Shown in pieces: positions 17,254 through 30,700 of a stretch of DNA of 64,000 bases. The DNA is from Burkholderia sp. 4M9327F10 (GTDB taxonomy: Bacteria > Pseudomonadota > Gammaproteobacteria > Burkholderiales > Burkholderiaceae): the NCBI RefSeq assembly GCF_005503145.1, contig NZ_SCNV01000017.1, positions 62,001-126,000 on the forward strand, in the 5' to 3' direction. The notes under the pieces were generated by a model. That model did not search any database and was not told where the DNA came from. It worked only from the letters and a program-made list of their open reading frames with translations. The position numbers were made by a program, and so were the translations under genes. Every line of letters starts with the position of its first letter. Positions within the stretch are counted from its first letter, which is position 1.

Positions 17254-17997
17254 ATGATGAGTAACCCTGTCGTGTCCGTATTGCTCGATAAGCAGACCAC
17301 TATAGACACGGATCGTGTGGCGGAGCACCTGCACGCAGTGTTTCCAGACGTTTTGAGTACGGCGTCAGCATCAATCATGACAGTTGCAGGCATCATGATC
17401 GCGATCTTAAACATGCCGACCCGGCTGCCTGATGGCTGGCAGATACCTACTCGTAGGGCCGAGGCACATTGGCGCGAGGCAAGCGCAGTTTGTGACAGGC
17501 ATTGCGCGCACCTTACGATATCGGCGATTGGTGAACAGGCGGATCGTCTTAAGGTCGCACAAGTTATCACGGCTGTGGTCGGTGCAGTCGCCGCGATCTA
17601 TCCATCGGTCAGCGCTGTTTTCTGGGATTCGTCAGTCGTCAATTCGGGTGCCGTATTTGCTCAGCGCAGCCGTTCGGCGTTTGCTGCGTTCCCAAATTAT
17701 CCCGTAATGCTCTGGATCAGCTTTCATCCATTTAAAGATGCAGATGCCATCGGCGTTATGACGATGGGACTTACGCCGTTCGTCGGACGCGAGATCGAAT
17801 TCGAAACTCGCAAGGCAGAAATCGTGCCCCTGGTGAATAAAGTTCAAGGATTCATCGTTTATCTGCTTCAGCGGGGCAAAACAATAAATGATGGTGAGAT
17901 GATCGGCATATCGAAAGATGAACATATTACGGTTCAACATTTCACATCCAGGCGTTTCGGCGGATTGCCAGTTTTTTATGCATACATCGCTGAATGA
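17254..17997 (+). CDS. DUF4261-like protein, possible second immunity protein
   Basis: About 247 residues from ATG 17254, with GAGG five bases upstream. There is no signal peptide, so it should be cytoplasmic. The order of motifs (AHWREASAVCDRHCAHLTIS, then VITAVVGAVAAIYPSVSAVFW, then PVMLWISFHPF, then FVGREIEFE) matches my memory of the DUF4261 family, often found near polymorphic toxins. The stop overlaps the next start (ATGA), coupling it to the Imm11-like gene. It may be a second immunity gene for the giant toxin, or one kept from a cassette since lost. Confidence 0.6.
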   Translation: MMSNPVVSVLLDKQTTIDTDRVAEHLHAVFPDVLSTASASIMTVAGIMIAILNMPTRLPDGWQIPTRRAEAHWREASAVCDRHCAHLTISAIGEQADRLKVAQVITAVVGAVAAIYPSVSAVFWDSSVVNSGAVFAQRSRSAFAAFPNYPVMLWISFHPFKDADAIGVMTMGLTPFVGREIEFETRKAEIVPLVNKVQGFIVYLLQRGKTINDGEMIGISKDEHITVQHFTSRRFGGLPVFYAYIAE

Positions 17998-18671
17998 CAT
18001 CGGAGCATAAAGTGCTACTTGATCAAATGACGCAAAATCATCGTGGGGAGAGTAAGCTAATGATTAAGAATAAGGAGCGGAAATTTTTCAGGGTAAGCCC
18101 CAATATTCGTAGCACCAGTGTGCCAGGCATGAAGCTTCTAAATAAAGCAGAGCTTCTGCAAGGGAAAGGCAAGGTTTTGGTGCCGGAAATCGGCCAGCGC
18201 GGCTTCCCTGTCTATCCTGAAATGCCACGCTTCCTATTCGGTAAAAATCTGACACAAGCTACCCGAGAAAGGGTGGTGCACGATATCGAAAAATATGGCG
18301 CTTATTGGTTGGTTTCTGATCGGCTGAAAGAAATTTTTGAACGTCTTGATCCTTCTGCATTCATCTTTGTGAGATGTGAAATAGAAATGCAGGATAAGAG
18401 CGAGCCGCCGGTATACTGGTTGTGTGATGTCGTTCGCGTACTTGATGCGATAGACGAGGTAACCTCAAAAGTGCAGATCAAGCATTATGAAGATGGTCGA
18501 AAGTATTATAGTTTTCTCGGTGAAACTTCTCTTAATTTTCGTGAAGACATTGATCTCTCGAATCATATATTTCGCCTGAAATATGCTATGTCAGCCGTTT
18601 TCTGCGATGGCGAATTCAAGTCCGATTTTAAGAATTTCGGAATCACGGGAATGGATTTCCTGGCTGTATAA
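17994..18671 (+). CDS. DUF1629/Imm11-like immunity protein
   Basis: A 225-residue protein starting at an ATGA overlap; ATG 18060, behind GGGGAG, is a plausible shorter start. There is no signal peptide. The layout agrees with the DUF1629/Imm11 family: WLVSDRLKEIFERLDPSAF, then YWLCDVVRVLDAIDEVTSK, then FRLKYAMSAVFCDGEFK, ending GITGMDFLAV, close to the typical family ending TGxxFxxV. Members are predicted immunity proteins of polymorphic toxin loci. It ends 30 bp before the giant gene, which starts with an AHH-like nuclease motif, so the natural partner is that nuclease. A cytoplasmic location suits protection of the cell's own nucleic acid. Confidence 0.75.
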   Translation: MTSEHKVLLDQMTQNHRGESKLMIKNKERKFFRVSPNIRSTSVPGMKLLNKAELLQGKGKVLVPEIGQRGFPVYPEMPRFLFGKNLTQATRERVVHDIEKYGAYWLVSDRLKEIFERLDPSAFIFVRCEIEMQDKSEPPVYWLCDVVRVLDAIDEVTSKVQIKHYEDGRKYYSFLGETSLNFREDIDLSNHIFRLKYAMSAVFCDGEFKSDFKNFGITGMDFLAV

Positions 18672-18701
18672 AAATGTGCGCGAAAATTTTCGGGGATTTT
18701 T

Positions 18702-21700
18702 ATGGCAACTGCGTTCCAGGATCATCATATCATTCCGCAGAATTTCGCGGAAAATCCGGTTATCGAATTTTTGACCGAAGAAGGTCTTTATAATGTTCAA
18801 TCGGTCGATAACCGGATTTTTCTGCCTGCCTCCACGGCATTGGGCGGCACATTAGACTTGAGTCCCCATAACGGTGGCCCCCTGTCTTCATATCAGCAGT
18901 CTATTGAAACTTTTCTGGACAATCTGGAAAACTCTCCTGTTTTCGCAGAGGCACAAGCCGGCGACGCTACGGCGGCGGCAAGTATCGCTGCGCAGGTGAC
19001 TACGCTTCAGGACGCGATGAAGGTGGCGTTAATTAATGGCGATTTATTCACAAACACGCCAGCGAATCTTACAACGGCACAAGTCAATCAGATTAACGAC
19101 GCTTTTTTTAATGATCCAGCGGCCTATGCTGCGGCTAATGCCGACCAGATCACGGCGGTGAATGCCTTACAGGCACAACTAGGTGGAGATGCAGCCAAGT
19201 TTGTTTCGTTGAGTACTCCTGCACAGATAGAACAGGCTCTGCAATACACAAAAGAAAACGGTCTGAATCTGTCAGGTGGTACGCCGCTCGCGCCATCCGC
19301 AGACGGCGATATTTCGGCCACGGCACCGGCCGAACTGATGCGCTACATGGATGCCACATCAATAACCGTCAACGCCACAGAAGACAGTGCGGATGTTGGA
19401 AACATAATCAACAAATTCATCGCGGACGAAACTGGTTCGGTTGTTATTGATGGCAAGGCAGTCCTTGGCGCTGCGGGTATCGTGCTAACAGCAGCCAATG
19501 CAGTCGGTACCTACGCCCGCGCTCGCTCGCAAGGTGAATCGGTTCTGTCGGCGGACCTTGAGGCAGGCCAAACGGTCGTTGTTGCTGCCGCAATTGGCGG
19601 TCTGATGCTTGCAGCGGGAGAACTGGCGTTACCGGTTCTCGCAACGGTCGGTGCCGCAGTGCTAGTCAAATCTGTCGCTGAAAGCGCATGGACGTATCTG
19701 GCAGAACCCGTTGGTAAGCTTGGAAATCTATTGAGTGCAGGCGACCTGTCTGACTCGATCGACGCAGCTTCCGAAGTCTCATCGGCGCTTGTCGAGTGGG
19801 CCGAAAATTCTGTCACCCCGTTTCTACAGACGCTTCAGGTCAACGCAGCTTCTTTTGCCGCCAATCCTGCTGGATACCTGCAATCACTTGGGCAGGAAAT
19901 CTGGAACGGAACCCAAGGTGCGCTCGCCAAGCTGATCGGGAATACATCTCAATTCCTGGGCGAAAACACCAATGCATTGATGAATGTCATCGATCAAGGC
20001 ATGCAAAATCTGATCCAAGGTGAGTCGCAGCTTGCAACGCAGACACTTGGGTCAACAACTGCGGCGCTTTCTTCAAATATCGATAATTTTACGGCTGGAC
20101 TTACGCACAATCCGCTACCGACGGTTAGTGGCATCCAGGTCAATCCGGATGGCACGTTGACCGTGAGTTCTCACATAGGTAGCAGTGGATCTGAAAGTCA
20201 GGTTAGTTCAGACTCGAGCGGCAACGTAACCGTGTCTACTCAGTCGCAATCGTATTCAATTCCGCAGGCGGCTGTGGACGGATTGAACACTGCACAACAA
20301 TATATTGCCGGCGCACTTGCCAACCTCAACACATATGCCCAAAACGCGGATCAGACCGGTATTGAAACAGCCGTCAATGATCAGATCAATGACATGTTCA
20401 ATTCTGGAGTTCGCGTACAGTTCGATGAATCGGATTGGGCAACAATCCAGGCTGGCGGAATAGTCACACTCAACGTCGGTCCCTATCCGATTAGCGTTCA
20501 AATGTCGGGGATCGAATCCGATGGGAGCGGCGGAATCACTGGTGAAATGACCGTGACCGGTCCAGGCGGGGGAGCAGCATGGAGTGATTCGATCCATTTG
20601 ACTCCAGCGGATGTGGCACCGGGTCAATCGAGTCTTTGGCTCAGTACCTCAATCGAAGACACCGGTCAGTCGCTTGGCGTCTCCGTGACCGGCAATGATG
20701 CGACGAGTTACTTGACTGGCGTTGGCGATAATCCAATCCCCATCGCTTCGACCGCAGTAAATACCGCGACAAACGATTACACTGTAAGTGGAAATACCAG
20801 TGCTGGTCTTAGTTATACGCTTACGATAGGTCCTGGGGGAACTGTTGATGTTCAGGCAGTGACCTCTACTGGTTCGACCGTCAATCTGACCGGCAATACC
20901 GATGATATTGCCGCTATCGACACTCAGTCAGGCATTACCATTCAGGATACCAATAGCACAGATGGCATTTCATCGTCTGTCTCAGTCAACGAAAATGGAG
21001 GCGGTTCACTTGCCATAGATGGTCAAGTGGTTGTAAATTTCGCAGCGGGTTCGAGCGTCAATGGGGACACGGCTGGCATTATTACGGTCAGCTCCGCGCC
21101 AGCGACAGGCTGGACCGAAAGCGCACAGTTGAGCCAGAGTGGTGCACTCACGCAGACTTTTGATTCGACTACATCTGGCGGCTCGATTACGCTGACGTTC
21201 AGCGACGACCCAGGCAGTATTTCTGGCGCCGCACCTCAACTGACCAGCGCAACACTTGACGGTCAGGCAATTGATTTAAGCGGCATTTATTCGGACATCC
21301 AGTCAAACGCGCAAACCAGTGCGCAGGACGCTGCAACGCAAACGGGTTCGTTGCTCACAAATGATCAGAGCGCGATCCAGACGGCGCTGGCTACGGGTGA
21401 CTTGTCGTCATTACCTGGTGATCCGGAAGGCTGGCTGACAGGACTTTCGTCGCTTCTGCAAAGCGCCTCAACGGATGCGAGCGTATCCGGTTCGATCATC
21501 TCGGATATAAATTCGAATTCAGGTGATGTCGCACTCGTGCCACCGGCCAGCCAGGATGCCGATCCTCCTTCCGGCTACGATTATGATCCTGGGTTGCCTA
21601 CTGTTCCCGGCAACTGGAGCGGTACGGTAATTATCGATGACGGCGGCAACACAGAGACTATCGCTGGCGGAGATCTGACATCGGTTACGGTCGATGGAGC

Positions 21701-24700
21701 AACCTGGGATAGCAATACGTTGGACGCCTCAGGCGGCGGAGGAGGAGACGACGGCGGGGATTCGGGCGCTGACGAATACGCTGATCTGATGCAGGCACTG
21801 TTCGGCGGCGATTCCGCCAGCGCAATGGCGGATGTCGAATTTCTCGAAGATCAGGGTGTTTTCATTGGTGCGGGTGTAGCTGGTAACCCATACACTTTTG
21901 CTTCGTACAGCGACTACACGCCCGCTGATGGTGTACCTGCCGCAGGGAATATCCCAGGCATTGGTGATCCGGCTGATACGAGTGGCCATGATGGTTTTGG
22001 TGACGGCGGCGGTACCGATGACGGCGGCACTTTCGTGGCATTCAATGATGATGGTGGGGGCGATGGTGATGGCGATACTTCGCCCATTGTCATCGTTGTC
22101 GATCCGCTTGTTCTGAGTACAGATGGCGGATCCATCAACCTGCTTTCAGAGCAGGAATCACAGCAGACCTATGGAACGCAGGGGTTTGGCAGACCAACGG
22201 ATACCGGCTGGGTCGGCGCGAATACGGGATTCCTGGCGACCGATGTAAGCGGCACCATAACGGTCATCCAGAATTTCACCGATCTGGCCTCTCTCGATGC
22301 GAATCATGATGGCGTCATTAACGCGTCCGATCCAGCATGGGCAACCCTGGGCGTCTATGTCTACGCGAGCCAGGATGGTGTCGCCAACGGTGAATATGGA
22401 TTTGTTTCGCTTTCCGCGCTCGGGATACAGTCCATCAATGTGGTTTCAACCGCTACGAATCAGACAGTTAACGGCAACGTCATTTCTGCGACCGCAACCG
22501 TCACCTTCACGAATGGCACGACTGAAGCGATTGATGATGTCAGTTTCGAGGGCACGACAACGCCCCAGATAGCTTCTCAAGGTTTGTCTGGAAATTCAGG
22601 GACCGCACTCGGATTCTATTCACGGGTGCTTGAATATCTGCCAGCGAAGGCTGAAGGCACCGCGCAGCAGGTTGCACAGACAACAGGAAGCCTGGCAAGC
22701 TGGGCCTCGGCACTCCCAGGTCAGGATAGTGACTACACCAGCACGCTTTCGAGAGGTTCGCTCGAAGATGTCAACGATATAAGCGTTGTCGGTGGCGACA
22801 CACTTGTCTATAACCAGGCAGACCCGACCTATGGCACCGTCCTCAACCTGGACGATGCCCATATCTACATGCTGACGGCGAACGGCAGCGTCGAATACAA
22901 CAGTGCGCCGATCTACGCGGATTTTAATGCGGCGGCGAATTCGGTTGCCCAGGAACTGACGGGCATTGGTGCAACGGCGACAGCAGTTCAGGCCGCAGCA
23001 ACGGCGCAGAGCAACAGTGAGTCTGCCGCGATGGCGGCTGATACCAGCAATGCAGCCATTGGATCAGATCAGGATCAGGGAGCGGCTGCGGACGCTGCTT
23101 CCACAGAACAGTCGTGGTTGACCGCGTTTACCTATCTTGCATCGACGCTGAATTCGATTCCGGATGCGACGCAGGTGCTCAGTACTTCGGCTACGGACCT
23201 TGAACAGATCGTGCTTCCGTCAGGTGCGCATTATCTGACCGAGGCCGATGCACAGAGCGCGGCGTTTTTGTTGGGAAATCAGAGTAATCTGACAACCGCG
23301 CTCGCACAGGGAACTGCAGCGTTCGAAACACTGCTTGCCGCAGTTGCGCAGGCGTGGGACGTAACGAAAATCACGTTTGCAGCGGCTGGATCGAACGTTC
23401 AGGCTGCGGGTGGTGACCTTGTGCTGGCAGCAACGGGGGCGGAAACGCTCAGCGATGGAGCAACGCCAAGTACTTATGTGATCCTGCCTGGGGCGCAGGT
23501 CCAGATTACGAACTTCCATGCAGGCTACAACGGCAGCCGGCTCGATTTCCTGAGTCCGGGTGAGACAGTGACCATCAGCGAAGTCGCGAACGGCACGCAG
23601 ATCCAGATGGGCAGCACGTCGGTACTGCTTGTGGGCGTGAATGTGTCCGCACTTTCGTATTTCGATAATTTCGCGGGCGTGTCGGCTGCATCATTTTCGA
23701 ACCTGAACGGTGCTGAAATCAATCTCGCGTCGAGCGGCAGCGTGATCGAGGACGGCACGACACATATCGACACGCTGACGGTCACAGGCTCCAGCGACAC
23801 ACTGATCGCAAATGACGGCATCGATGTGCTGAGTGCCAATGGTGCATCGGATACGCTGGTCGGCGGCAGTGGTGCAGACATGCTGAACGCAACCGGCTCA
23901 ACAAATACGCTTGTTGCGGGCGCAGGAACGAATGAACTCGTGGTAAGCGGGGCAGGGTCGGGCAACGTACTCATTGGTGGTACGGGCGTCGACGACATGC
24001 TTGCCAATTCGGGCCAGCAGACAAATGACACGTTCACCGGTAGCACCGGTAACGATGTCATGCGTGTAACCGGAAATTCGAACACGCTGATAGCAGGCAG
24101 TGGCGTCGATGCCTTGTTTGCAAATGGTAATTCGAACACGCTTGTCAGTGGCAGCGACAATGACCTGCTCGAAGTGGGTACCGGTACTGGCAATCTCCTG
24201 GTTGGCGGTTCCGGATCGTCCGAACTGGTTAGCGACGCCAGCGGAAACACGCTGGTCGGAGGAACCGGGCTGACGCAGGCGTTTTACACTGCAGATTCAA
24301 TGACCGTGAACCTCGCCGCAGGAACCGCTTCGGTGAACGGTAGCGGAGTGGGTGACACACTAATTAATGTTGCGAATGTGGATGTTGTTGGAACTGACGA
24401 TACGCTGGTTGCCGGAAATTCTGCTGGCATCCTGTGGGGCAGTGGTCAGGACGACACCCTGATTGGCGGCAGCGGAGCTACGACGCTGATCAGCAACATG
24501 GCCGGAAATACGCTGGAGGCCGGAGCAGGCGGTGCACAGGTCCGCTATTCATACGATGGCATCGTCATAGACCTTGCCACGGGAGCGGTAACCAATGTCA
24601 TTGGTGGCGGTACCAGCGATACGCTTATCGGCGTCACACAGGCTGTGGCAACAGGCAACAGCGATACGTTGATCGGGACGGCGAGTGGAAAGGATTTTCT

Positions 24701-27700
24701 TGCCGGCGAAGGTACTGGCAACACGTTAATTGCAACTGGGACGTCAAACACCCTTACAGGTGGAACGGCCTCGATGCTGGTCTCGAATAACGTGGGAAGT
24801 AACACGCTGATTGCCGGCACCGGTGCTGCGTCGGTCGGGTACGATGCCAGCGGCGTTGCAATTGACCTTGCTACAGGCATCGTCGCTGAAGGCGCGGCGA
24901 GCGATACGCTTATCGGCACGTTTTCGGTCGCGCAGGCAAATGGAAGTGATGACGCGCTGATTGGCGATAGCGGAGCTACGACCCTGGTAAGCGACGCAGC
25001 CGGAAATACGTTAATCGCGGGAACCGGGCAAACGCAGGTGTGGTACGCGAGTTCCAGCGTCACGGTGAATCTCGATGCCGGGACCGCGGGCGTGAACGGC
25101 GCGAGCGTTGGCGATACGCTCACTGGCATTGCCGTGGCGACTGTCGCAGGGAACAACGACACGCTGGTCGCGCTGGGTGCAGGCAAGACGCTCGAAAGCG
25201 ATGGCGGTACAAATACGCTGGTCAGTGACGCAGCCGGAAATACGCTGATATCGCTTGCCGGTCCGACTGTCGCGTCTTTCGGTAACGGCGTGAGTGTGAA
25301 TCTGGGTACAGGAACCGCCGCGCTGAATGGTACGCACGATACGCTGGTTGGTATCACCCTCGCGCAGGCGACCGGCAGCGATGAAACGCTTGTTGGTGGT
25401 AGCGCTGCTTCGACCCTGATCAGCGATGCGGCAGGCAACACGCTCATTGCCGGGACGGCACAAACGGCTGCCGATTACTCGGACAATAACCTCACCATCA
25501 ACCTGAATGCGGGCAGTGCCGGTGTGAGCGGTGCGGGCACAAGCGATACGCTGGTAGGCATTTCAATCGCCATCGTCGCCGGGAGCGGCAACACGCTTGT
25601 CGGCGGCAACGGCGATGTCCTGATTAACGTGAGCGGGAATAGTGACACGCTGATAGCGACTGGAAGCGGCGAAACGCTACAGGGCGGCAGCGGAAATTCG
25701 ACGCTGATCAGTTCAGCAGTTGGAAACACGTTACAGGGCGGCAGCGGATCGACCACGGCCGACTTTCTCGCAAGCGGGCTGACGATCAATCTGGCAAGCA
25801 ATTCCGTGACGGGTGGCGGGGCGGCAGGCGTCATCAGCGGCATTCCGGATGTCCTGATAAATGGTAATGAAAACACCGTTCTCGGCAGCAGCCATGACGT
25901 GATCGAAGCAAACGGTAACGCGAATACCCTCATCGCTGCGCTTGGAGGGTCCGATTTTCTGGAAGCCTTGAGCGGCAGCGGCAACACGATAGTGGCAGCA
26001 GGTAGCCAGAATACGCTGGAGGGTGGGGCAGGCGATACGACGCTGGTCAGTTCGGCAGCAGGAAATACCCTGATCGGGGGCTTAGGTCGCACCGTGGCAG
26101 AGTATAGCGGCGCGAACCTCACAGTCAATCTGCAGGCTGGCACGGCGACCGTCAACGGTCTGGGTACGAGCGGTGGCGATACGCTGATCGGAATTACCGC
26201 CGCAGAAGTGACCGGTCTCGATGACACATTGATCGGTTCGAACGGTGACGTACTGAGCGACAGCGGCCTGGGTGACACACTGGCGGCCAACGGCGATCAT
26301 GACATCCTGAAAGCGGGCAGCGGCTTTTCGACGCTCGCCAGCAACGCAGCCGGGAACACGTTGATCGGTGCCCTGGGATCGACTGACGCGTTTTACGGCG
26401 GCAATGACGTCACGGTCAATCTTGCTGACGGCATGGCGGAAATCGACGGCTCCAGTACGACCGATACGCTCGTGGGAATCGATATCGCGCAGGCAGGCGG
26501 CACGGGCGATACCCTGTTTGGTACTGCCGGTATCTCGACGCTCGCGAGCAACGGTGCAGGAAACACGCTGATTGCAGGCACAACCCGCACGGTCGCGTCT
26601 TATGGTGGCTCAGGCGTCACTGTGAATCTTGGCACGGGCACCGCGACTGTCAACGGTACGGGCATAAGCGATACGTTGCTCAATATTCTGGCAGGCAGCG
26701 TTACCGGTGCAAACGACACGTTGATTGGAAGCGCTGGCGGAGATGATTTCCTGGTCGCAACCGGAGCCAACGACACGCTGGTTGCATCTGGCAATGGCAA
26801 CACGTTAGAGGGTGCAAGCGGTAGCGATACGCTCATCACAAATTCGGCAGGCAACACCCTGGTGGGCGGCGTGAGTGGAACGGTCGCGTTTTATACCGGC
26901 AACGGACTGACGGTGAACCTGTCGGGTGGTCTGGTGACGGGTGTCACAGACGTGATTGCGACAGGAACAAACGACATCCTGATCGCAGGAAGCGGCAACG
27001 ATACGCTGACGGCGCAGGGCGCTCACGACATTCTGGAGGGCGGCAGCGGAGTTTCGACGCTGACCGGAAATGGTAACGGAAATTCGCTGATAGCCGGTAG
27101 TGGTCTGACCGTTGCCGAATATGGCGGTAGTGGCACGACGATCAACCTCGCCACGCAACGTGTATCGGTCAATGGCACGGGCGGGGATTCACTATCCGGT
27201 ATCACGGTGGCCGAAGCGGTTGGCAGCGGTCAGACGCTGGTCGGGATCAACGACGCAATGTCGACGCTGGTTGGAAATGCCAGGGGAGACACGCTCGTTG
27301 GCGGGGCTATATACGATGCCACGTATGTCAATTCGCAGACGGACATGGAAACCTTTGCCACGTTGCAGACCGTGGCGTACTACGCGGGCAACAACATTTC
27401 GGCTACCAATAGCTCCGTGTCCGTGAATGGTTCCGGCATCGCCGACGCTCTGTCGGGCATATCCGACATTGAGATCGTTGGAGACGACGATACATTCTCG
27501 GGCAACGGGGGGATCCTCACGGGCGACGAGGATACGATAAATGGTTGGGGGACACTTGTCGGAAGCGACGGTACGCTGATTGGTAGTGGTTACATCTGGG
27601 GAAGTGACAATACTGCCGTCGGAAGCGGCTTGATTGCGAGGGCTGGAAACAACAATGTACTTATCTCAGCCGGTACGCGCGCCCAGCTTTTCGGTGGCAG

Positions 27701-30700
27701 CGGTACAACCACGCTGGTGAGCAACGGGACTGGAAATGCACTTTACGGGGGAACCGGGCCGACCATTGCGGCCTTTACTAGCGACGTCTATGTCGATCTG
27801 GGAAACCAGGTCGCCGAACAATGGCCCAACTCGTACGAAGGCTGGTTGCCAGGCAGCGCGCAATATCAGGGCGATTATCTCACCAACATCACCATTGCAC
27901 AGGCGGCTGGGACTGGCGATATCCTGATCGCGGCGAACAATGACACAATCGGTGGAAATGGTGACGGCAACACCCTGATCTCGCAGTACTATGAGGACAC
28001 CCAGTCTCCATCCTACGACCATTACGCGGCAAACAACGAGGCATATTTCTATGCCAATAATCTTTCGATAAATGGCGGAGACGATGGCCTTGGCTATGCT
28101 GACTCCGCGCAAGGCGAGGATACGATAGTCGGCTGGTTTACGGACTATGAGGTGAGTGGCAATAACGACCATATGTTCGCAATTGGGGCACTTGATGAGG
28201 CCAGCGGCAGCAACGATGTGATTAGCGGGGCTTCGACCATGGAGGCAACCGGCAGCAACGACACGCTGATCGGCGGAAACGATCAATCAACACTGCTAGC
28301 CTCCGGATATAACGATACATTGATTGCCGGGTGGGTGATGGAGGCTGGTGTCGGAACGTCCGTCCTGATCGGCTGGGCTGATGGGGCGACGCTTGTCGGC
28401 AGTACTACGGGCATCGCTATCGCGTCCTATGGGAGTGTGCCGGACGATTCCGTCTACATTCCCGAAGAAACGTCAACGGGGACGCTTTCGACGGTCGGCC
28501 TTGTTGTCAATCTCGGAAACGGCACGGTCAGCGGAGGTACGGTCAGCTGGTCGGAATATGACTACGTTAATGGGGCAACTGTCCTGGATCACTCTGTTGT
28601 CGCGAATACTGGCGTCGATACGCTTATCGATATTTCTGTTGCACAGGCAGGTGGAGTAGGTGAAACGCTCATCGGTGGAGCAGGACTCACGACGCTTACC
28701 AGTGACCTGCAAGGCAATACGCTGATCGCAGGCACAGGACGCACGGTTGGATATTTTGCGCAGAACGGGGTGTATGTCCAGCTTGGGGGGGCAGGCCAGA
28801 GTGGTGAGGCAAGCATCAGCGATGATGGAGACGCCAGCCTGACTGGGTCTGCCAAGTTCCCAGGAACCACGCAGGATGTCCTGGTGGGCATCCAGACAGT
28901 GGACATTGTCGGCAACAACGGATACGCGGGCGGTTCGTCAGCGGGCGGCAATCTGCTCGAAGCGACTGGCATGGACGACACGCTGGCTGCGCAGGGCACG
29001 GGAAACACGCTGCTTGCATCGGGAAGCAATGAAACCCTCTATGGCAGCGGTAGCGACCTGATGCAGATCACGGGCGGTACAGGTGAAAACCTGCTTGTCA
29101 GCGGCGGCAACAGCGTGCTTGAAGACCTGGGCGGGAGCGGTACCTATGACACCCTGATGGCGTCCCACAACGATACGCTCATCGACCAGACGGGAAGCGC
29201 CGTACTTTACGGCAATCTCGAAAGCAATACGCTCATCGGGACCGGCCAGACGGAAGTGGATTACACCTGGCAACCGAACGAGTTTCCGGGCAGCCTTGTG
29301 GTCAATCTTGCGACCGGAATTGCAACGGACGGCAACGGTGACACAGATACGTTGATCGGTATCGGCAGCGTATTTTCCGCAGCGGGTCCGGATACCACAC
29401 TGATCGGTGCGAACACAGGGGGCAGCTTTCTCTGGGGCGCGGGGCAGGATACGACCGTCATTGCAGCGGGTTCAGATAACACCCTGGAGGGTGGACGCCT
29501 CTCGACGCTGGTCAGCAGTTCGATTGGCGGGAACACCCTGATAGGCGGTGCAGTCCTGCGTAGCAGGAACGCGGGCGTGGCTTTCTACAGCGAAAGTTTC
29601 ATGACCGTCAATCTGGCAACCGGAATCGCTTCCGCGTATGGACGGATGAATGACACGCTCATCAGGATCAATGAAGCGGAAGTGTCCGGACAGGATGAAA
29701 CCCTCATCGGTGGCACGGGAACGACGACGCTCAGCACGACGCTTGCGAGTGCAATGGTCGGCGGCAGCACGCTGATTGCGGGTACGGGCACGACCGAAGT
29801 GCTGTACACCGGAAGTGGCGATGTGGCGAATCTCGCGACTGGTGTGGTGAGCAGTCTGGACAGTGCAGACGATACATTGATTGGTACTTTCGTCATCGGT
29901 GGCCTGAGCGGCAAGAATGACGTGATGGTTGGTGGCACGAATACGGAAACTTTCATCGGTTCGGGTTCCAGTGACACATTTATCGGCGGTAGCGGGGCGA
30001 CTACGTTCAGTGGCAACCTCGGCGGCAATACCATGATTGCGGGATCGGGTCTGTCGGCCCTGGACTACAACGTGACGGATGGTGTCATCGATCTTGCGAC
30101 AGACACGGTGGAAGGAAGCGCAGGAAGCGATACGCTGATAGGCGTGTTCACCGAAGCCATCACCATGAGCAGTGACAATGTGATCATCGGTTCACTGAAG
30201 GGTGGTGATCTTCTGGAAGTCCAGGGTAATGACAGCACGGTCATCGCTTCGGGTACCAGCAATGTGCTTGACGATTACGAAACAGGTACGGCGACGCTGG
30301 TCAGCGGGAGCGTGGGCAACAATACGCTAATCGGCAGCGTCGATCCTACGGCAGCAGAATATCTTCTGCCCATTGGCGGGACGGTCGCGGAATATACGGG
30401 CGCGAATGTCACAGTGAATCTTGGGACGGATCGCGCGACGGCTGGTGGCGCAACCGATACCTTGCTCGGTATCACCATCGCGGAGGCAGGCGGTGCACAC
30501 GACATCCTGACCGGCCCGGGTACGCTGATCGGTGGCCTGAACAGTGATACGCTAAGCGGCGGTCTCGCGGAATACGTTGCTGCTGGTGTGACGGTGAACC
30601 TTGGTACCCAGACTGCGACAAACGGCACTGCAAGCGATACATTGGTTGGCATCACCACAGCGCTTATCACGGGGACGAACGATATCCTCATCGGTTCGAG

